Positions 1 to 8,983 are shown, counted from the stretch's first letter. The stretch is 30,010 nt of DNA from Treponema sp. UBA4319 (GCA_002393865.1 DGUD01000164.1:1-30010); one strand, 5' to 3'. A program made the numbers and translations. The notes: a model not told the origin generated them from the sequence alone.

Positions 1-1974
1 GCGGTCATCGCGGTATTCGTGCTGCTCGCGCTCGTCATTTCCGCCTTCAAGAACCCGCTCGCAAAAAAAGCGATTGTCATGGGCTGCGAGGCTGCCGCCG
101 GCGCCAAGACCGATGTCGGCTCCGTGCGGCTGAGCATACTCGGCGGCACGCTTACCGTCCGCAATATCGCGGTGGGCAACAAGAACAGCGTGATGAAGAA
201 TCTTGCGGAGGCTGAGAAGATTGAGCTGAGCTTCAACCTTGCGCAGGCCTTGCGGGGCAAGCTTGACGTGCGGAACCTTGAGCTGTCCGGGCTTGCCCTG
301 AACACCGACAGGACGGAAAGCTGCGAGCTCCCGGAAAAACCGCAGAAGCCGAAGGCGGAGAATGCTTCCCTCGCTGACAGCGAATTCATGCTGAGCCTGC
401 AGAGCAAGAGCACGCAGGCTCTTGACGACCTCAAGATGATGGCGACTGACATGCTCGGTGGCGGTGACGTGGAGACCATTGTCGCTAACATCCGCTCCCA
501 GCTCAAATCCCCGGAGGTGGCGCAGGCAGCCGTCGGGGACGTGCAGAATCTCTTTACCAAGTGGCAGGGCAAACCTGAGGAGATAAAGGCGCAGGTCGAG
601 GACTTTAGCGGCAGCGTAAAGAACTTGCAGACCATCGACTTTTCCAAGATTTCCGATCCGCAGGTGCTGCAGGACGCCATCGCGAAGCTCAAGGATGCCA
701 TCGAGAAGAGCAAGGGAATCAAGCAGTCTGCGGAGGCGCTCACCGCCGAAGTGACGGATGACGGGCTCGCGGTAAAGAAACTCACGCTGTCCGTGACCGA
801 TGCCGTCACGGCGGACAAGGATTTGATGCAGGCAAAGCTGACCGGTGTGGTGAACGCCGTAAAGAACGCGAATCTGCTGTTTAACGACGCGCTTGACACC
901 GTCGGCTATAATATGCTCGGCAAGTACTATCCATACGTCAGGCAGGTGACGGACTATGTGGAGAAGCTCAAGGAGGAGTCCGCCAAGTTGTCCCAGCTTA
1001 CTGCCGCCCAGCCGGAAAAAAAGAAGCCGGCCGCTACGCGCGAGCGCATGAAGGGCACGACATACTGGTATACGGGGCAGAACCCCACCGTACTGATTGA
1101 GCGCATGTTCGTTTCGGGTGAGCTTGCCGGCAGGAGCTTCGAGGCGCTTGCTACGGAGCTGACGAACGACCAGAATGCCCGCGGCAGGACGACTTCCCTG
1201 AGCGCCAGGCTCTCTGACAACGGCATGATGCATGCGGTTCAGGCCGTGATGGACATCCGCGCTGCCAGCACCGCGCCCCTGATTACTGCGGACTACGACG
1301 GCAGCGGCTTCAGCCTTGCCGTGGACGGCACAAAAATCGCCACCCGCAGCGGCGTTCCGTCCCTCACGGGCAATGCGGACATCGCCCTGAGCTGCTCGCT
1401 GGAACAAGACAAACTGGCGCTCAGCGGCAGCGTGGATTTGCAGAAGCTGGTGCTCACGACGGACGGCTTCGAGAACGAATTCGTGACGAAGTACTACCGC
1501 CAGGCGCTGGATACCGTCAAGGACATGGTTGTAGGCTACACGGCGGGCTACACGAAGGGGAGCGGAGTGAACCTTGCGCTGAACGGCAATTTTGCCGACC
1601 AGTTCGCAAAGGCCTTTGACGCCATCGTAAGGAGCCTCGGCAACGATGCCAAGGAGGCCGCGTTCAGGATTCTGAACGAGCAGGTAAACGACGCATCCAA
1701 CGGCTATCTCGCACAGGCAAAGCAGTTCCTTGGCATAGAGGGCGATATAGAGCTGCAGAATGTCAAGATTTCCGATGTGCAGGATATCCTGGAGAAAAAA
1801 TATGCCGAAGCCGAGCAGCGTCTGAAGGATATTGCCAAGGAGGAGTCACGCAAGCAGATTCAGGGTGCCCTCGGCGACAACGAGCTGTCGAATGCCGCTG
1901 CGGATGCCGCCGGAAAGGTGCTTGACAGCGTGAACGTCAAGGACATGTTCAAGAACCTGAACAAAAAGGACTAG
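1..1974 (+). CDS. TIGR03545-like envelope protein, 5' truncated by the window edge
   Basis: The reading frame is open from base 1, so the true start lies upstream; the GTG at 19 falls inside a hydrophobic stretch (AVIAVFVLLALVISAF) that is probably an N-terminal membrane anchor. The rest (about 640 residues) is a long, mostly polar protein with an AsmA-like opening, where a short transmembrane segment is followed by text about a sequence-derived LSILGGTLTVRNIAV region, then lysine- and alanine-rich helical stretches and an internal block around WYTGQNPTVLIERMFVSGEL. This resembles the uncharacterised TIGR03545 family, found in bacteria with outer membranes and often paired with TIGR03546; a partner would lie to the left, outside the window. 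A role in the envelope is inferred from the anchor and the AsmA-like look. Family assignment is from memory of its features and was not searched. Confidence 0.6.
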   Translation, partial: AVIAVFVLLALVISAFKNPLAKKAIVMGCEAAAGAKTDVGSVRLSILGGTLTVRNIAVGNKNSVMKNLAEAEKIELSFNLAQALRGKLDVRNLELSGLALNTDRTESCELPEKPQKPKAENASLADSEFMLSLQSKSTQALDDLKMMATDMLGGGDVETIVANIRSQLKSPEVAQAAVGDVQNLFTKWQGKPEEIKAQVEDFSGSVKNLQTIDFSKISDPQVLQDAIAKLKDAIEKSKGIKQSAEALTAEVTDDGLAVKKLTLSVTDAVTADKDLMQAKLTGVVNAVKNANLLFNDALDTVGYNMLGKYYPYVRQVTDYVEKLKEESAKLSQLTAAQPEKKKPAATRERMKGTTYWYTGQNPTVLIERMFVSGELAGRSFEALATELTNDQNARGRTTSLSARLSDNGMMHAVQAVMDIRAASTAPLITADYDGSGFSLAVDGTKIATRSGVPSLTGNADIALSCSLEQDKLALSGSVDLQKLVLTTDGFENEFVTKYYRQALDTVKDMVVGYTAGYTKGSGVNLALNGNFADQFAKAFDAIVRSLGNDAKEAAFRILNEQVNDASNGYLAQAKQFLGIEGDIELQNVKISDVQDILEKKYAEAEQRLKDIAKEESRKQIQGALGDNELSNAAADAAGKVLDSVNVKDMFKNLNKKD

Positions 1975-2011
1975 GCTGGGCTCGGAAGCCGCTGGTTTTG
2001 AGACTGGCTCA

Positions 2012-2041
2012 TTGACATATAGTGCAGTTTTATGATAAACT
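2012..2041 (+). promoter_or_regulatory. Putative sigma-70 promoter for yebC
   Basis: A perfect TTGACA -35 box lies at 2012-2017. The best-spaced -10 is TAAACT at 2036-2041 (18 bp spacer); GATAAA at 2034-2039 (16 bp) is an alternative. A transcript from here would have a leader of about 30 nt, ending in a GAGGAG ribosome site just before the yebC ATG. Confidence 0.5.
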
Positions 2042-2077
2042 GTCACTCACAATCTGTATTTATTAGAGGAGTTTCCA

Positions 2078-2824
2078 ATGTCAGGACATAGTAAATGGTC
2101 AACCATCAAGCATGCGAAGGGGATTGCTGATGCCAAGCGCGGTCAGCTGTTCACAAAGTTTATAAAGGAAATTTCTATTGCAGCTAAGATGGGTGGCGGA
2201 GATGTCAACGCAAACCCCCGTCTCCGTACGGCCGTCCTTAAAGCGCGTGCGGCTTCCATGCCGAAGGACAATATCGAGCGCGCAATCAAAAAGGGTACCG
2301 GTGAGCTTGGAGCCGTCTCTTACGAGGAGCTTGTGTACGAAGGATATGCTCCGGGCGGCGTTGCAGTTCTGGTGGAAGTCCTGACCGACAATAAGAACCG
2401 CGCCGCGGCAAATGTGCGCAATTTCTTTACGAAGAACGGCGGTAATCTGGGAACGACCGGTTCTGTCAGCCGTATGTTTGACCGCAAGGGTGTCATCGAG
2501 TACGACGCCGAGAAGGTGAGCGAAGAGGAGCTGATGGAGGTTGCCCTTGATGCGGGCGCAGAGGACATCGTGAATGAGGACGGCGTCATCACCGTTACCA
2601 CCGATCCGACTTCTTTTGACAAAGTGCTTGAGGCGCTGCAGAAAAAAGAATATGAGTCCCTGTCTGCCTCTGTGTCCATGGTTCCGCAGGCATATACGGC
2701 TGTCGATATGGATACGGCAAAGAAGGTACAGAAGCTTATCAACAAGCTGGAAGAGGACGAGGATGTCCAGAACGTCTATACGACGGTGGAGTATCCGGAC
2801 GACTTTGACCCGGATGCGGAGTAA
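2078..2824 (+). CDS. yebC: YebC/PmpR-family protein
   Basis: This 248-residue cytoplasmic protein matches the YebC/PmpR (TACO1) family over its whole length. It opens with the signature [14 protein letters not shown], followed by KGQ-like [12 protein letters not shown], the central [15 protein letters not shown] motif, and the [19 protein letters not shown] and [10 protein letters not shown] motifs. Members have been described as DNA-binding regulators and, more recently, as factors helping ribosomes through difficult stretches. Start choice is firm: GAGGAG precedes the ATG at about 7 nt. It sits directly upstream of ruvC, a pairing common in many bacteria, but a terminator-like structure lies between them here, so cotranscription is uncertain. 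Confidence 0.97.
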   Translation: MSGHSKWSTIKHAKGIADAKRGQLFTKFIKEISIAAKMGGGDVNANPRLRTAVLKARAASMPKDNIERAIKKGTGELGAVSYEELVYEGYAPGGVAVLVEVLTDNKNRAAANVRNFFTKNGGNLGTTGSVSRMFDRKGVIEYDAEKVSEEELMEVALDAGAEDIVNEDGVITVTTDPTSFDKVLEALQKKEYESLSASVSMVPQAYTAVDMDTAKKVQKLINKLEEDEDVQNVYTTVEYPDDFDPDAE

Positions 2825-2888
2825 GGCAATCCGTTCCTAGATTCTGTATGGATGCGCAGGGCGGCTGTTTTGGCCGCTCCTGCCTGTT

Positions 2889-2934
2889 CCCCTGCCAGTC
2901 TGGTTTGACCGGAGCATGGTGGGGGTGTTTTTTT
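2889..2934 (+). terminator. Putative intrinsic terminator between yebC and ruvC
   Basis: An imperfect stem pairs CCCC-tg-CCA (2889-2897) with TGG-t-GGGG (2917-2924) and is followed by seven T at 2928-2934. A second hairpin just upstream pairs CAGGGCGGC (2857-2865) with GCCGC-t-CCTG (2873-2882) and has no T-run. Together they look like the end of the yebC transcript, or an attenuator reducing read-through into ruvC. Confidence 0.45.
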
Positions 2935-2956
2935 ATCTTCGGCACTATGGGAAGTC

Positions 2957-3466
2957 ATGAAACGGGGCAGAAGGGTAATCGGGATTGATCCGGGGCTTGC
3001 GCACACGGGCTTTGGCATTGTGGATGCCTCAAGCTCTGGCCTCAAGCTCGTGAGTTACGGTGTTATCGAGACTGCCGCGGGCGAAGACCATTCGCTCCGC
3101 CTGCTTTCCATCTACAACCGCCTGCTTGCCGTGCTGGATGAATTCCGCCCGGATGAGGCTGAGATGGAGGCCTTGTATTTTGCCCGCAACGTAACGAGCG
3201 CGCTTGCCGTGGCAGAGGCCAAGGGCGTCGTCACGCTCTGCCTTGCGCAGCAGGCCGTGCCGCTGACTATGTATACGCCGAACCAGATAAAATCTGCGGT
3301 GACGGGGACATCCTCGGCGGACAAAGAGACTGTGGAGCAGTACGTCAAGCTGCTGCTGCACCTTAAGACGGTGCCGCGCCCGGATCATGCGGCGGATGCG
3401 CTTGCCGGGGCCATAACGCATATCCATACGACCCGCTGCGCTACGCTGGCTGGCGGTGCTTCCTGA
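2957..3466 (+). CDS. ruvC: Holliday junction endonuclease RuvC
   Basis: RuvC is the dimeric, metal-dependent nuclease that cuts Holliday junctions delivered by the RuvAB branch-migration motor. At 169 residues it is normal length. The four acidic/His metal ligands can be placed: Asp11 in IGIDPG, Glu71 in EMEALYF, His144 and Asp147 in PDHAADAL. The His at the third position matches the Thermus type (His/Asp) rather than the E. coli Asp/Asp pair. The ATG has only a poorly spaced GGGAAG two bases upstream, so translation may be weak. It is separated from ruvA/ruvB by a structured leader and one other gene, unlike the compact ruvCAB of many bacteria, although all three ruv genes are close together here. 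Confidence 0.96.
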   Translation: MKRGRRVIGIDPGLAHTGFGIVDASSSGLKLVSYGVIETAAGEDHSLRLLSIYNRLLAVLDEFRPDEAEMEALYFARNVTSALAVAEAKGVVTLCLAQQAVPLTMYTPNQIKSAVTGTSSADKETVEQYVKLLLHLKTVPRPDHAADALAGAITHIHTTRCATLAGGAS

Positions 3467-3475
3467 AAAAAGCAT

Positions 3476-3504
3476 TTGACAGCACACCGATATTGCACCA
3501 TAAT
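3476..3504 (+). promoter_or_regulatory. Strong sigma-70 promoter for the DUF5312-ruvA-ruvB-queA transcript
   Basis: A perfect TTGACA (3476-3481), a 17-bp spacer and CATAAT (3499-3504) start 10 bp after the ruvC stop codon. Transcription would begin near 3511, giving a leader of about 260 nt before the next gene. No better promoter is visible closer to that gene. Confidence 0.7.
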
Positions 3505-3510
3505 AAAACG

Positions 3511-3755
3511 TAGCTTGAATGCTCTGTTTTACGGGCACGGGGTGCCGCATTCTGTCATGCTGCAGGGTGCTAGCCCGGAAAGCACGCGGAATTACGGCGG
3601 AAACTGGCATGTCCGGTGTCCGGGCTTTGTATTCGGCCTGTCCGGAAAGCTTGTGCTTTCCTTATTCGTCTTGCATTTTTCAGGCGAAGGTCTTGCAAAA
3701 ATGCAGTTTTTAAGGTTGATGAGCCGGGGCAGGGGTTCCCGGTCGGCTCTATTTT
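3511..3755 (+). other. Structured 5' leader carrying a dispersed hairpin element
   Basis: No gene is supported in this stretch, but it is dense in inverted repeats: AGCCCGGA with TCCGGGCT (about 3571-3578 and 3619-3626), GGAAAGC-ttgt-GCTTTCC (3643-3660), GCATTTTT with AAAAATGC (3673-3680 and 3697-3704), and GAGCCG with CGGCTC (3721-3726 and 3744-3749). The 3669-3726 part recurs near 23607-23668. It lies between a strong promoter and the next start codon, so it would be transcribed as a leader RNA. It could be an attenuator, a cis-regulatory RNA, or a mobile palindromic repeat; I recognise no known riboswitch. Confidence 0.5.
3669..3726 (+). repeat. Dispersed hairpin repeat, copy 1
   Basis: The order is cttGCATTTTT, a short spacer with caggc, ccttgc-like text, AAAAATGC, then ttaaggttg.tga.ccgg leading into a further hairpin. 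The copy at 23607-23668 matches almost base for base apart from small gaps. Both copies are on the plus strand and upstream of a plus-strand gene. Confidence 0.65.
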
Positions 3756-3770
3756 ATGGGTGGAAAGAAA

Positions 3771-5297
3771 ATGCAGGATAACAGTGAAGAACAGAAGCGG
3801 AGCCTGCTGACGCTCATCGCGGATTTTTTTCTTGGCAGAACGTGGGACAGCCAGCGCTCTGCCCTCAAAAAAGAGTATAAGCTCCTCATGAAGGCTTCCT
3901 GCAGCTATTATAAATTCAGCAGGGAGATGGTGATGCCCGATTTTGCGGCGCTTCTGTACAAGATATACGGAACTATCAACCCCCTGCGGGAATTCTTCCT
4001 TGCGAACAACGATGATGCCAGCTATGTCCCGCTGGTGGTCACCTATTATCTGACGGCGGAGCAGCAATCCCTGCTGGAGCAGTTCTCGGAGGAGCGGCTT
4101 ACGGCGTCGATGGGCAGCGATGTCTTTGAGGCTGTCAAGGAGCATATTTCCGGGCTTTTCGATACGCTGCAGGACAGCTTTGAGCCGGAGCAGCTTGCCG
4201 TCATCAACAATGTCTATAACGCCGTCATGCAGCTCAAGCAGTTCTGCACGGTCGATTATTTTGATATGCTCAAGCATTTTGCGCCGTCGCTGACGGAAGG
4301 CACATTCCCCTCCCAGCCGCGCTTTGTGCCGGTATACAAGAATTTTGTGGCGCAGCAGATTGCGGGCTTCATTTCTTCCTTATATACAGTGCTGCAGGTT
4401 CCTGACTGGAAGGAGGCCTTTGGCTTTTTGGCGAAGCGCCCCGGCTGCAAGATGTCAAACCCTGACAGATATACCCAGCTCTTTGCGGAGCTCCGCCAGC
4501 TGCAGCAGAAGAATGTCTTTGAGGCACTCGGAAAGCTTGTGCTCCATGATATCGCGTTCCAGCCGCAGCTGTACCTTCCGGATACGAATGCCGTCCAGGC
4601 CTATACTGATACGCTCTCCCAGACCGTCGCAGGCGCGCTGGAAACCCTGTACTCCAAGCACCGTGCGGAACAGCTGAATCTGCTTGCGGCAAAGCTTTTT
4701 GACGGAAAGGACGTGCCTGTGCTGCAGAACTACACGGAAGCCGTCTCGCAGCGCTATACGGCGGAGGGGCTCCCCGGATTCACAAAATGCACGGAGCTGT
4801 TCCACGTGCACGCTTTTGTCGAGCTCTACGTCAAGACCGAGATTGTCCGCTTTATGAAGGTGTTCTCCGTGCGTGCGGTCTCGTCCGAACAGAACTTCGT
4901 GTCGCAGCTTGCGCAGGAATTCCACGATGTGGTGGAGCAGGACACGGTGCTCGTCAAGACCGAGATGCAGCTTTCCCCGAAATTCCAGCAGGGCTACAAG
5001 CTGTCGGTGCTTTTCCAGAATATCAGCAGCGACCGGACTGCCGAGGTGCAGCTGCGCAGCGCGCTGAAATCCATCGATTCCACATTTATTTCGCTGGTGC
5101 AGGAGCAGCAGGAGCGGCTCTGCAAGTTCGAGTCGTATTTTCAGGCGTTGCTTGAGGAGCGGACGAATATGGCCTCTCAGATTGTGCAGAACTGGGACGA
5201 GCTTGACGCCTTCTTCAAAGAGCCGGTGGAAGACAGCCTGAGCAGTATTTACGGGCACCTGCATGATTTTGCCATGCTCGTGGACTGTTACAACTGA
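3771..5297 (+). CDS. Spirochaete conserved protein, probably DUF5312 family
   Basis: A 508-residue, apparently cytoplasmic, largely helical protein with no signal peptide or membrane segment. I recognise no catalytic motif; length, composition and spirochaete context suggest the DUF5312 family, which has no assigned function. The ATG at 3771 is preferred over the in-frame ATG at 3756 because GGTGGAAAG sits just upstream of it, while 3756 has no ribosome site. It is the first gene after the strong promoter and structured leader, and is followed 27 bp later by ruvA, so it is probably cotranscribed with ruvAB and queA. Whether it takes part in recombination is unknown; position alone suggests the question. 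Confidence 0.7.
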   Translation: MQDNSEEQKRSLLTLIADFFLGRTWDSQRSALKKEYKLLMKASCSYYKFSREMVMPDFAALLYKIYGTINPLREFFLANNDDASYVPLVVTYYLTAEQQSLLEQFSEERLTASMGSDVFEAVKEHISGLFDTLQDSFEPEQLAVINNVYNAVMQLKQFCTVDYFDMLKHFAPSLTEGTFPSQPRFVPVYKNFVAQQIAGFISSLYTVLQVPDWKEAFGFLAKRPGCKMSNPDRYTQLFAELRQLQQKNVFEALGKLVLHDIAFQPQLYLPDTNAVQAYTDTLSQTVAGALETLYSKHRAEQLNLLAAKLFDGKDVPVLQNYTEAVSQRYTAEGLPGFTKCTELFHVHAFVELYVKTEIVRFMKVFSVRAVSSEQNFVSQLAQEFHDVVEQDTVLVKTEMQLSPKFQQGYKLSVLFQNISSDRTAEVQLRSALKSIDSTFISLVQEQQERLCKFESYFQALLEERTNMASQIVQNWDELDAFFKEPVEDSLSSIYGHLHDFAMLVDCYN

Positions 5298-5305
5298 GCG
5301 TTTTC

Positions 5306-5314
5306 TGCTATACT
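5306..5314 (+). promoter_or_regulatory. Possible extended -10 promoter next to the ruvA start
   Basis: TGC-TATACT matches an extended -10 element (TGn-TATAAT) and ends 10 bases before the ruvA ATG. The -35 region (TGTTAC, 17 bp upstream) is poor. A transcript from here would have a leader of only about 4 nt, and ruvA has no recognisable Shine-Dalgarno sequence. Confidence 0.3.
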
Positions 5315-5324
5315 TGCTCTTGCT

Positions 5325-5942
5325 ATGTTCAACAGTCTGAGCGGTACGATTACAGGAAAATTTCCGCAGAAACTCTATCTTGACACCCACGGTATCGAGT
5401 GGGATATCACGGTGCCCGACAGCGCGCTGGACGCTTTTCCTCCGGTCGGCGGGACGGCTCGTGTCTACACGTGGCTGCAGCATACGGATATGCTGATGAC
5501 GCTGTTCGGTTTTGCGAGTGAGCAGGACCGGACGCTTTTCTTTGACCTGCTGAAGGTTGACGGAATCGGGCCGAAAGCCGCACTCAAGATAATGGGCAGC
5601 ATATCGTCGGTCTCCCTCGCAAAAATCCTTGACAGCGGCGATGTTGCTGCGCTGCAGAAGGTGCCTGGTGTGGGCAAAAAGACGGCGGCAAAAATGCTGC
5701 TGCAGCTGAAAGGCAAACTGTCCCTTGATGATGGCGCCGTGGGGGCTGCCGCACGCCCCTCCGCGCAGCCGTATGCGGACGTGGTGACGGCGCTGGTAGG
5801 GATGGGCTATGAGCGGCGGACTGCCGAGCAGGCTGTCTCTGATGTTGCCGCCGTCCTTGAGGCAGATGCCTCCTTTGCGGGGCAGTCTAAGTCCGCCAAA
5901 GAGGACGTGCTGTTCCGTCGCGCGCTTGTGGAGCTTGCCTGA
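5325..5942 (+). CDS. ruvA: Holliday junction branch-migration protein RuvA
   Basis: RuvA binds four-way junctions as a tetramer and loads the RuvB motor. The 205-residue protein has the three expected domains: an N-terminal OB-fold ([12 protein letters not shown] onward), a central double helix-hairpin-helix region with [12 protein letters not shown] (about residues 77-88) and [13 protein letters not shown] (about 112-124), and a C-terminal helical domain ending [10 protein letters not shown] that contacts RuvB. The stop codon overlaps the ruvB start by one base (TGATG), which implies translational coupling. There is no clear ribosome site before the ATG; a -10-like TATACT lies 10 bases upstream, so either coupling to the preceding gene or near-leaderless initiation is likely. 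Confidence 0.97.
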   Translation: MFNSLSGTITGKFPQKLYLDTHGIEWDITVPDSALDAFPPVGGTARVYTWLQHTDMLMTLFGFASEQDRTLFFDLLKVDGIGPKAALKIMGSISSVSLAKILDSGDVAALQKVPGVGKKTAAKMLLQLKGKLSLDDGAVGAAARPSAQPYADVVTALVGMGYERRTAEQAVSDVAAVLEADASFAGQSKSAKEDVLFRRALVELA

Positions 5943-7141
5943 TGAACAGGAGTGTGAACAGCCGGAGCAAGTATTCCCGCGGCCGGGCGGAGAAAAATGA
6001 TGGCGAGGACGAGATGAACATCGTCGCACAGCTGGCGGCTCAGGCCTCGCAGGGGGCTTCCATGGAGGACGGCGGAAGGACGACGATTGTGCGTGGGCGT
6101 GATGCGGAGCTTGATATGCATATCGTCCGTGCAGACAGTGTTTCCGCCGACGACGCGCAGGAGAACAAGCTGCGCCCTGCCACCCTCTCAGAATTTTTGG
6201 GACAGAGCGCCATAAAGGAGAACCTCTCCATATTCATCGGGGCTGCAAAGGAGCGGCAGGAGGCGCTTGACCACCTTTTTCTGATAGGCCCGCCGGGACT
6301 TGGCAAGACTACGCTCGCGCAGATTACGGCGCATGAGCTTGATGCCGATTTCAAGGTGACCAGTGCGCCCGCGCTTGACAAGCCGAAAGACCTTGCGGGG
6401 ATACTTTCGACCATAACGCCGCGCACGGTTTTTTTCATCGATGAGATTCACCGCTTAAAGCCAGCCATCGAGGAGATGCTGTATATTGCGATGGAGGATT
6501 TTGAGCTTGACTGGGTGATAGGGCAGGGAGCTGCCGCTCGTACTGTCCGCATTCCCATACCTCATTTTACCTTGGTCGGCGCCACGACAAAAGCCGGTAT
6601 GGTAAGCTCGCCCCTCATCAGCCGTTTTGGCATCATCCAGCGCTTTAATTTCTATACGCAGGAAGAGCTGATGCAGATTGTGCACCGCTCCGCTGCTATC
6701 CTGAACGTGCGCGTGGACGACGATGCTGCCGCGCTCATGGCGGATTGTTCCCGTGGAACGCCGCGCGTGGTGAACCGGGTGCTCCGCCGCATGAGGGATT
6801 TTGCCCAGGCTGAAAAAAGCGCGTCCATCACGCGGGAGATTGCCGCCGCCGGTTTGCGCCGTCTGGGCATCGATTCGCTCGGACTTGAGCACTATGACAG
6901 GGAGATTTTGCTCTCCATAATAAATAATTTTTCCGGCGGGCCGGTTGGCGCGGAGACCCTTGCGATTTCCATTGGCGAGTCCATGGACACGCTGGAAGAC
7001 TATTATGAGCCGTACCTGATTCAGTGCGGCTTGTTGCAACGGACTCCCAGAGGAAGGATTGTCACGGAACGGGCATACCGCCATCTGGGCTTGAGGCCGA
7101 AAGAAGGAAACGTACATGAAGACCAGCGACTTTTATTTTGA
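5942..7141 (+). CDS. ruvB: Holliday junction branch-migration ATPase RuvB
   Basis: RuvB is the hexameric AAA+ motor that pulls DNA through RuvA-bound junctions. Visible motifs, numbered from this start, are the conserved [11 protein letters not shown] entry (78-88), Walker [10 protein letters not shown] (116-124), Walker B FFIDEIH (164-170), sensor GATTKAG, SRFG with the arginine finger region, and the C-terminal winged helix ending [15 protein letters not shown]. From the ATG at 5942, which overlaps the ruvA stop, it is 399 residues, with an N-terminal tail about 55 residues longer than E. coli RuvB. An in-frame ATG at 6014 has a well spaced GAGG and would give 375 residues; either start is possible. 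Its 3' end overlaps queA by 26 bp. Confidence 0.97.
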   Translation: MNRSVNSRSKYSRGRAEKNDGEDEMNIVAQLAAQASQGASMEDGGRTTIVRGRDAELDMHIVRADSVSADDAQENKLRPATLSEFLGQSAIKENLSIFIGAAKERQEALDHLFLIGPPGLGKTTLAQITAHELDADFKVTSAPALDKPKDLAGILSTITPRTVFFIDEIHRLKPAIEEMLYIAMEDFELDWVIGQGAAARTVRIPIPHFTLVGATTKAGMVSSPLISRFGIIQRFNFYTQEELMQIVHRSAAILNVRVDDDAAALMADCSRGTPRVVNRVLRRMRDFAQAEKSASITREIAAAGLRRLGIDSLGLEHYDREILLSIINNFSGGPVGAETLAISIGESMDTLEDYYEPYLIQCGLLQRTPRGRIVTERAYRHLGLRPKEGNVHEDQRLLF

Positions 7142-8156
7142 TTTACCGCAGGAGCTTATTGCCCAGAAACCGTCAGGGGCGCGGGGGCAGGATCGCCTGA
7201 TGCTGCTCGGCCGTAGCTCTGGCGCGATAGAGCATCATGTGATGGCTGACCTGCCGGATCTTGTGCGGCCGGGAACGCTTATGGTGTTCAACAACAGCCG
7301 TGTGCGCCGCAGCCGGTGCTACGGGATAAAGAAAGCGACGGGCAGGGAGCAGGAATTCATGTTCCTGAACCAGATTGGCACGAACGGCTGCGTCTGGAAT
7401 ACCATGGTAAAAGGCGCAAAGAAGGTGAAGGACGGCGGCGTGTATGTATTCCCTGACGGATCGGAGGGAACGGTTGTCGGCCAGCCGCAAGACGCGGGAA
7501 CGGAATTCCGCGCCATACAGTTTCCGTTCCGCATTACAGAGGAATGGTTTGAGCGCAACGGGCATATTCCGCTGCCGCCCTACATCCGCCGCGGCGATAC
7601 GGACCTCGACACCGAGCGCTACCAGACGGTGTACGCCACGGAGACAGGCAGCGCCGCCTGCCCCACGGCGGGTCTGCATTTTACCGAGGAAATGCTGCAG
7701 CGGCTCCGCGACAGAGGCGTGGAGCTTGCGTGGATTACGCTGCACGTCGGCCTGGGGACGTTCCTGCCTGTCCGTGCGGAGAACATAGAGGAGCATACGA
7801 TGCACGAGGAAGTGTACACGGTGCCTTACGATGTCGCGGAAAAAATAAACAGGGCAAAGCGCGAGGGGCGGCCGGTGCTTGCTGTCGGCACAACGAGCGT
7901 GCGTACGCTTGAGAGCGCCGCGGGCGATGACGGCCTGGTGCAAGGCGGCACCGGCAGCACGCATATCTTTATGTACCCCGGCTACCGCTTTAAGCTTGTG
8001 GATCAGATGTTCACGAATTTCCATACGCCCGAATCGACGCTTATCATGCTGGTGAGCGCCTTTGCTTCCCGCGAGCATATCCTCCGCGCGTACAGCACTG
8101 CCGTGCAGGAGAAATACCGCTTCTTCTCCTACGGCGACGCCATGCTCATACAGTAG
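7116..8156 (+). CDS. queA: S-adenosylmethionine:tRNA ribosyltransferase-isomerase QueA
   Basis: QueA moves the ribosyl part of S-adenosylmethionine onto preQ1 in tRNA, giving epoxyqueuosine. The 346-residue protein is normal length and shows the family signatures: [16 protein letters not shown] at the start, [56 protein letters not shown] and the C-terminal [26 protein letters not shown] lies before the ATG. The 26-bp overlap with ruvB supports cotranscription; pairing of queA with ruvB is common in bacteria. It ends 20 bp from the convergent FAD-subunit gene, and no strong terminator is evident in that gap. Confidence 0.97.
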   Translation: MKTSDFYFDLPQELIAQKPSGARGQDRLMLLGRSSGAIEHHVMADLPDLVRPGTLMVFNNSRVRRSRCYGIKKATGREQEFMFLNQIGTNGCVWNTMVKGAKKVKDGGVYVFPDGSEGTVVGQPQDAGTEFRAIQFPFRITEEWFERNGHIPLPPYIRRGDTDLDTERYQTVYATETGSAACPTAGLHFTEEMLQRLRDRGVELAWITLHVGLGTFLPVRAENIEEHTMHEEVYTVPYDVAEKINRAKREGRPVLAVGTTSVRTLESAAGDDGLVQGGTGSTHIFMYPGYRFKLVDQMFTNFHTPESTLIMLVSAFASREHILRAYSTAVQEKYRFFSYGDAMLIQ

Positions 8157-8176
8157 GGCTGCAGCGGCGGGCTCTG

Positions 8177-8983
8177 TCAGGTCAGCTGCCCCAGCGAGTA
8201 CTGGAGGAGGCTCAGGAACTGCGCCTTGAGCACAGGCTCTGCGTTCTCCGCCGCGAATTGCTGGCTATACATCCGTTCTGCTTCCTGTACGAGGGAGTCG
8301 ATGAATTTGTTCCCCAGCGGAAGCCGTGAGCCGATGATTTTGTTCTCCAGCTCGTGCGAGCGGAATACGATGATGCCCGCAAATGCAATCTTGATGTTGG
8401 CGATGATATTCTTCTGGGTATCGACGAGGAAGGCGAAGCTGGCGCTCAGCGGGCTGATTCTGTTCAGCGGGCCGACGCGGCGGAATATGGCCACCTCCCA
8501 GTCATCGACGGGAACCCGTACCTGCGTGAGCACATAGCCGTCGGGAACCCCGGAGAATTTGCTGAAAGGAATGTTTTTTGTGTCGTTCTGGTTCCGCAGC
8601 TCAAGGCGTGCGTCCAGCGCGAGCAGCGGGGCATAGAGCGTCAGCTTCTGGCCTTTGGCGCAGATATTGCCTCCCAGCGTCGCAAGGTTGCGGACTGAGC
8701 GCGTCCCTATGCTGGAGAGCGCGTCGTAGAGAATGGTGGGCATGTTTGTCCTGCCCATCTCCAGCATCTGCGCTATCGTCACCGCCGCGCCAAAGTCTAT
8801 GTAGCGCTCGTGCTTTTCTATGGTCTTCAGCTCTTCGATGGAGCGCAGGGATACCGCCTTCTCTCCGTAGGAATCGACCCATGTTCCTCCGCCGAGCACC
8901 TGCAGCGCGTGTACCGAGTTAAGGTGATAGCCGATGTCCTGAAAGGTCTTTGCAATCAGCACGGTATGGTTATTTTTTTCCAT
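8177..8983 (-). CDS. FAD-binding subunit of a xanthine dehydrogenase-like complex
   Basis: A 268-residue protein of the molybdopterin-dehydrogenase FAD-binding family (CoxM/XdhB type), expected to pass electrons between [2Fe-2S] clusters and an acceptor. The two FAD signatures are present: VLGGGTWVD (about 29-37) and RNLATLGGNICAKG (about 97-110), although the usual Asp soon after the second is not obvious. The C-terminal CO-dehydrogenase-flavoprotein-like region follows. The start at 8983 is chosen because GGAAGG and CTGGAA precede it; a longer frame reaches back to 9025 but would overlap the previous gene by more than 50 bp. It overlaps the [2Fe-2S] gene by 14 bp and is the last gene of the operon. 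Confidence 0.85.
   Translation of the reverse strand: MEKNNHTVLIAKTFQDIGYHLNSVHALQVLGGGTWVDSYGEKAVSLRSIEELKTIEKHERYIDFGAAVTIAQMLEMGRTNMPTILYDALSSIGTRSVRNLATLGGNICAKGQKLTLYAPLLALDARLELRNQNDTKNIPFSKFSGVPDGYVLTQVRVPVDDWEVAIFRRVGPLNRISPLSASFAFLVDTQKNIIANIKIAFAGIIVFRSHELENKIIGSRLPLGNKFIDSLVQEAERMYSQQFAAENAEPVLKAQFLSLLQYSLGQLT

Noticed and set aside
3511-3770. Possible preQ1 riboswitch, because queA is in the downstream operon
   Set aside because: I see no preQ1-I or preQ1-II signature, and queA is the fourth gene, far from the leader.
3476-3781. A 101-codon frame in the leader after ruvC
   Set aside because: Its start overlaps the promoter -35 box, it has no ribosome site, and the region is better explained by hairpins.
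4455-6029. A 524-codon open frame on the minus strand opposite the DUF5312-like gene and ruvA
   Set aside because: It lies opposite well supported genes, has no recognisable motif, and open antisense frames are expected in GC-rich DNA.
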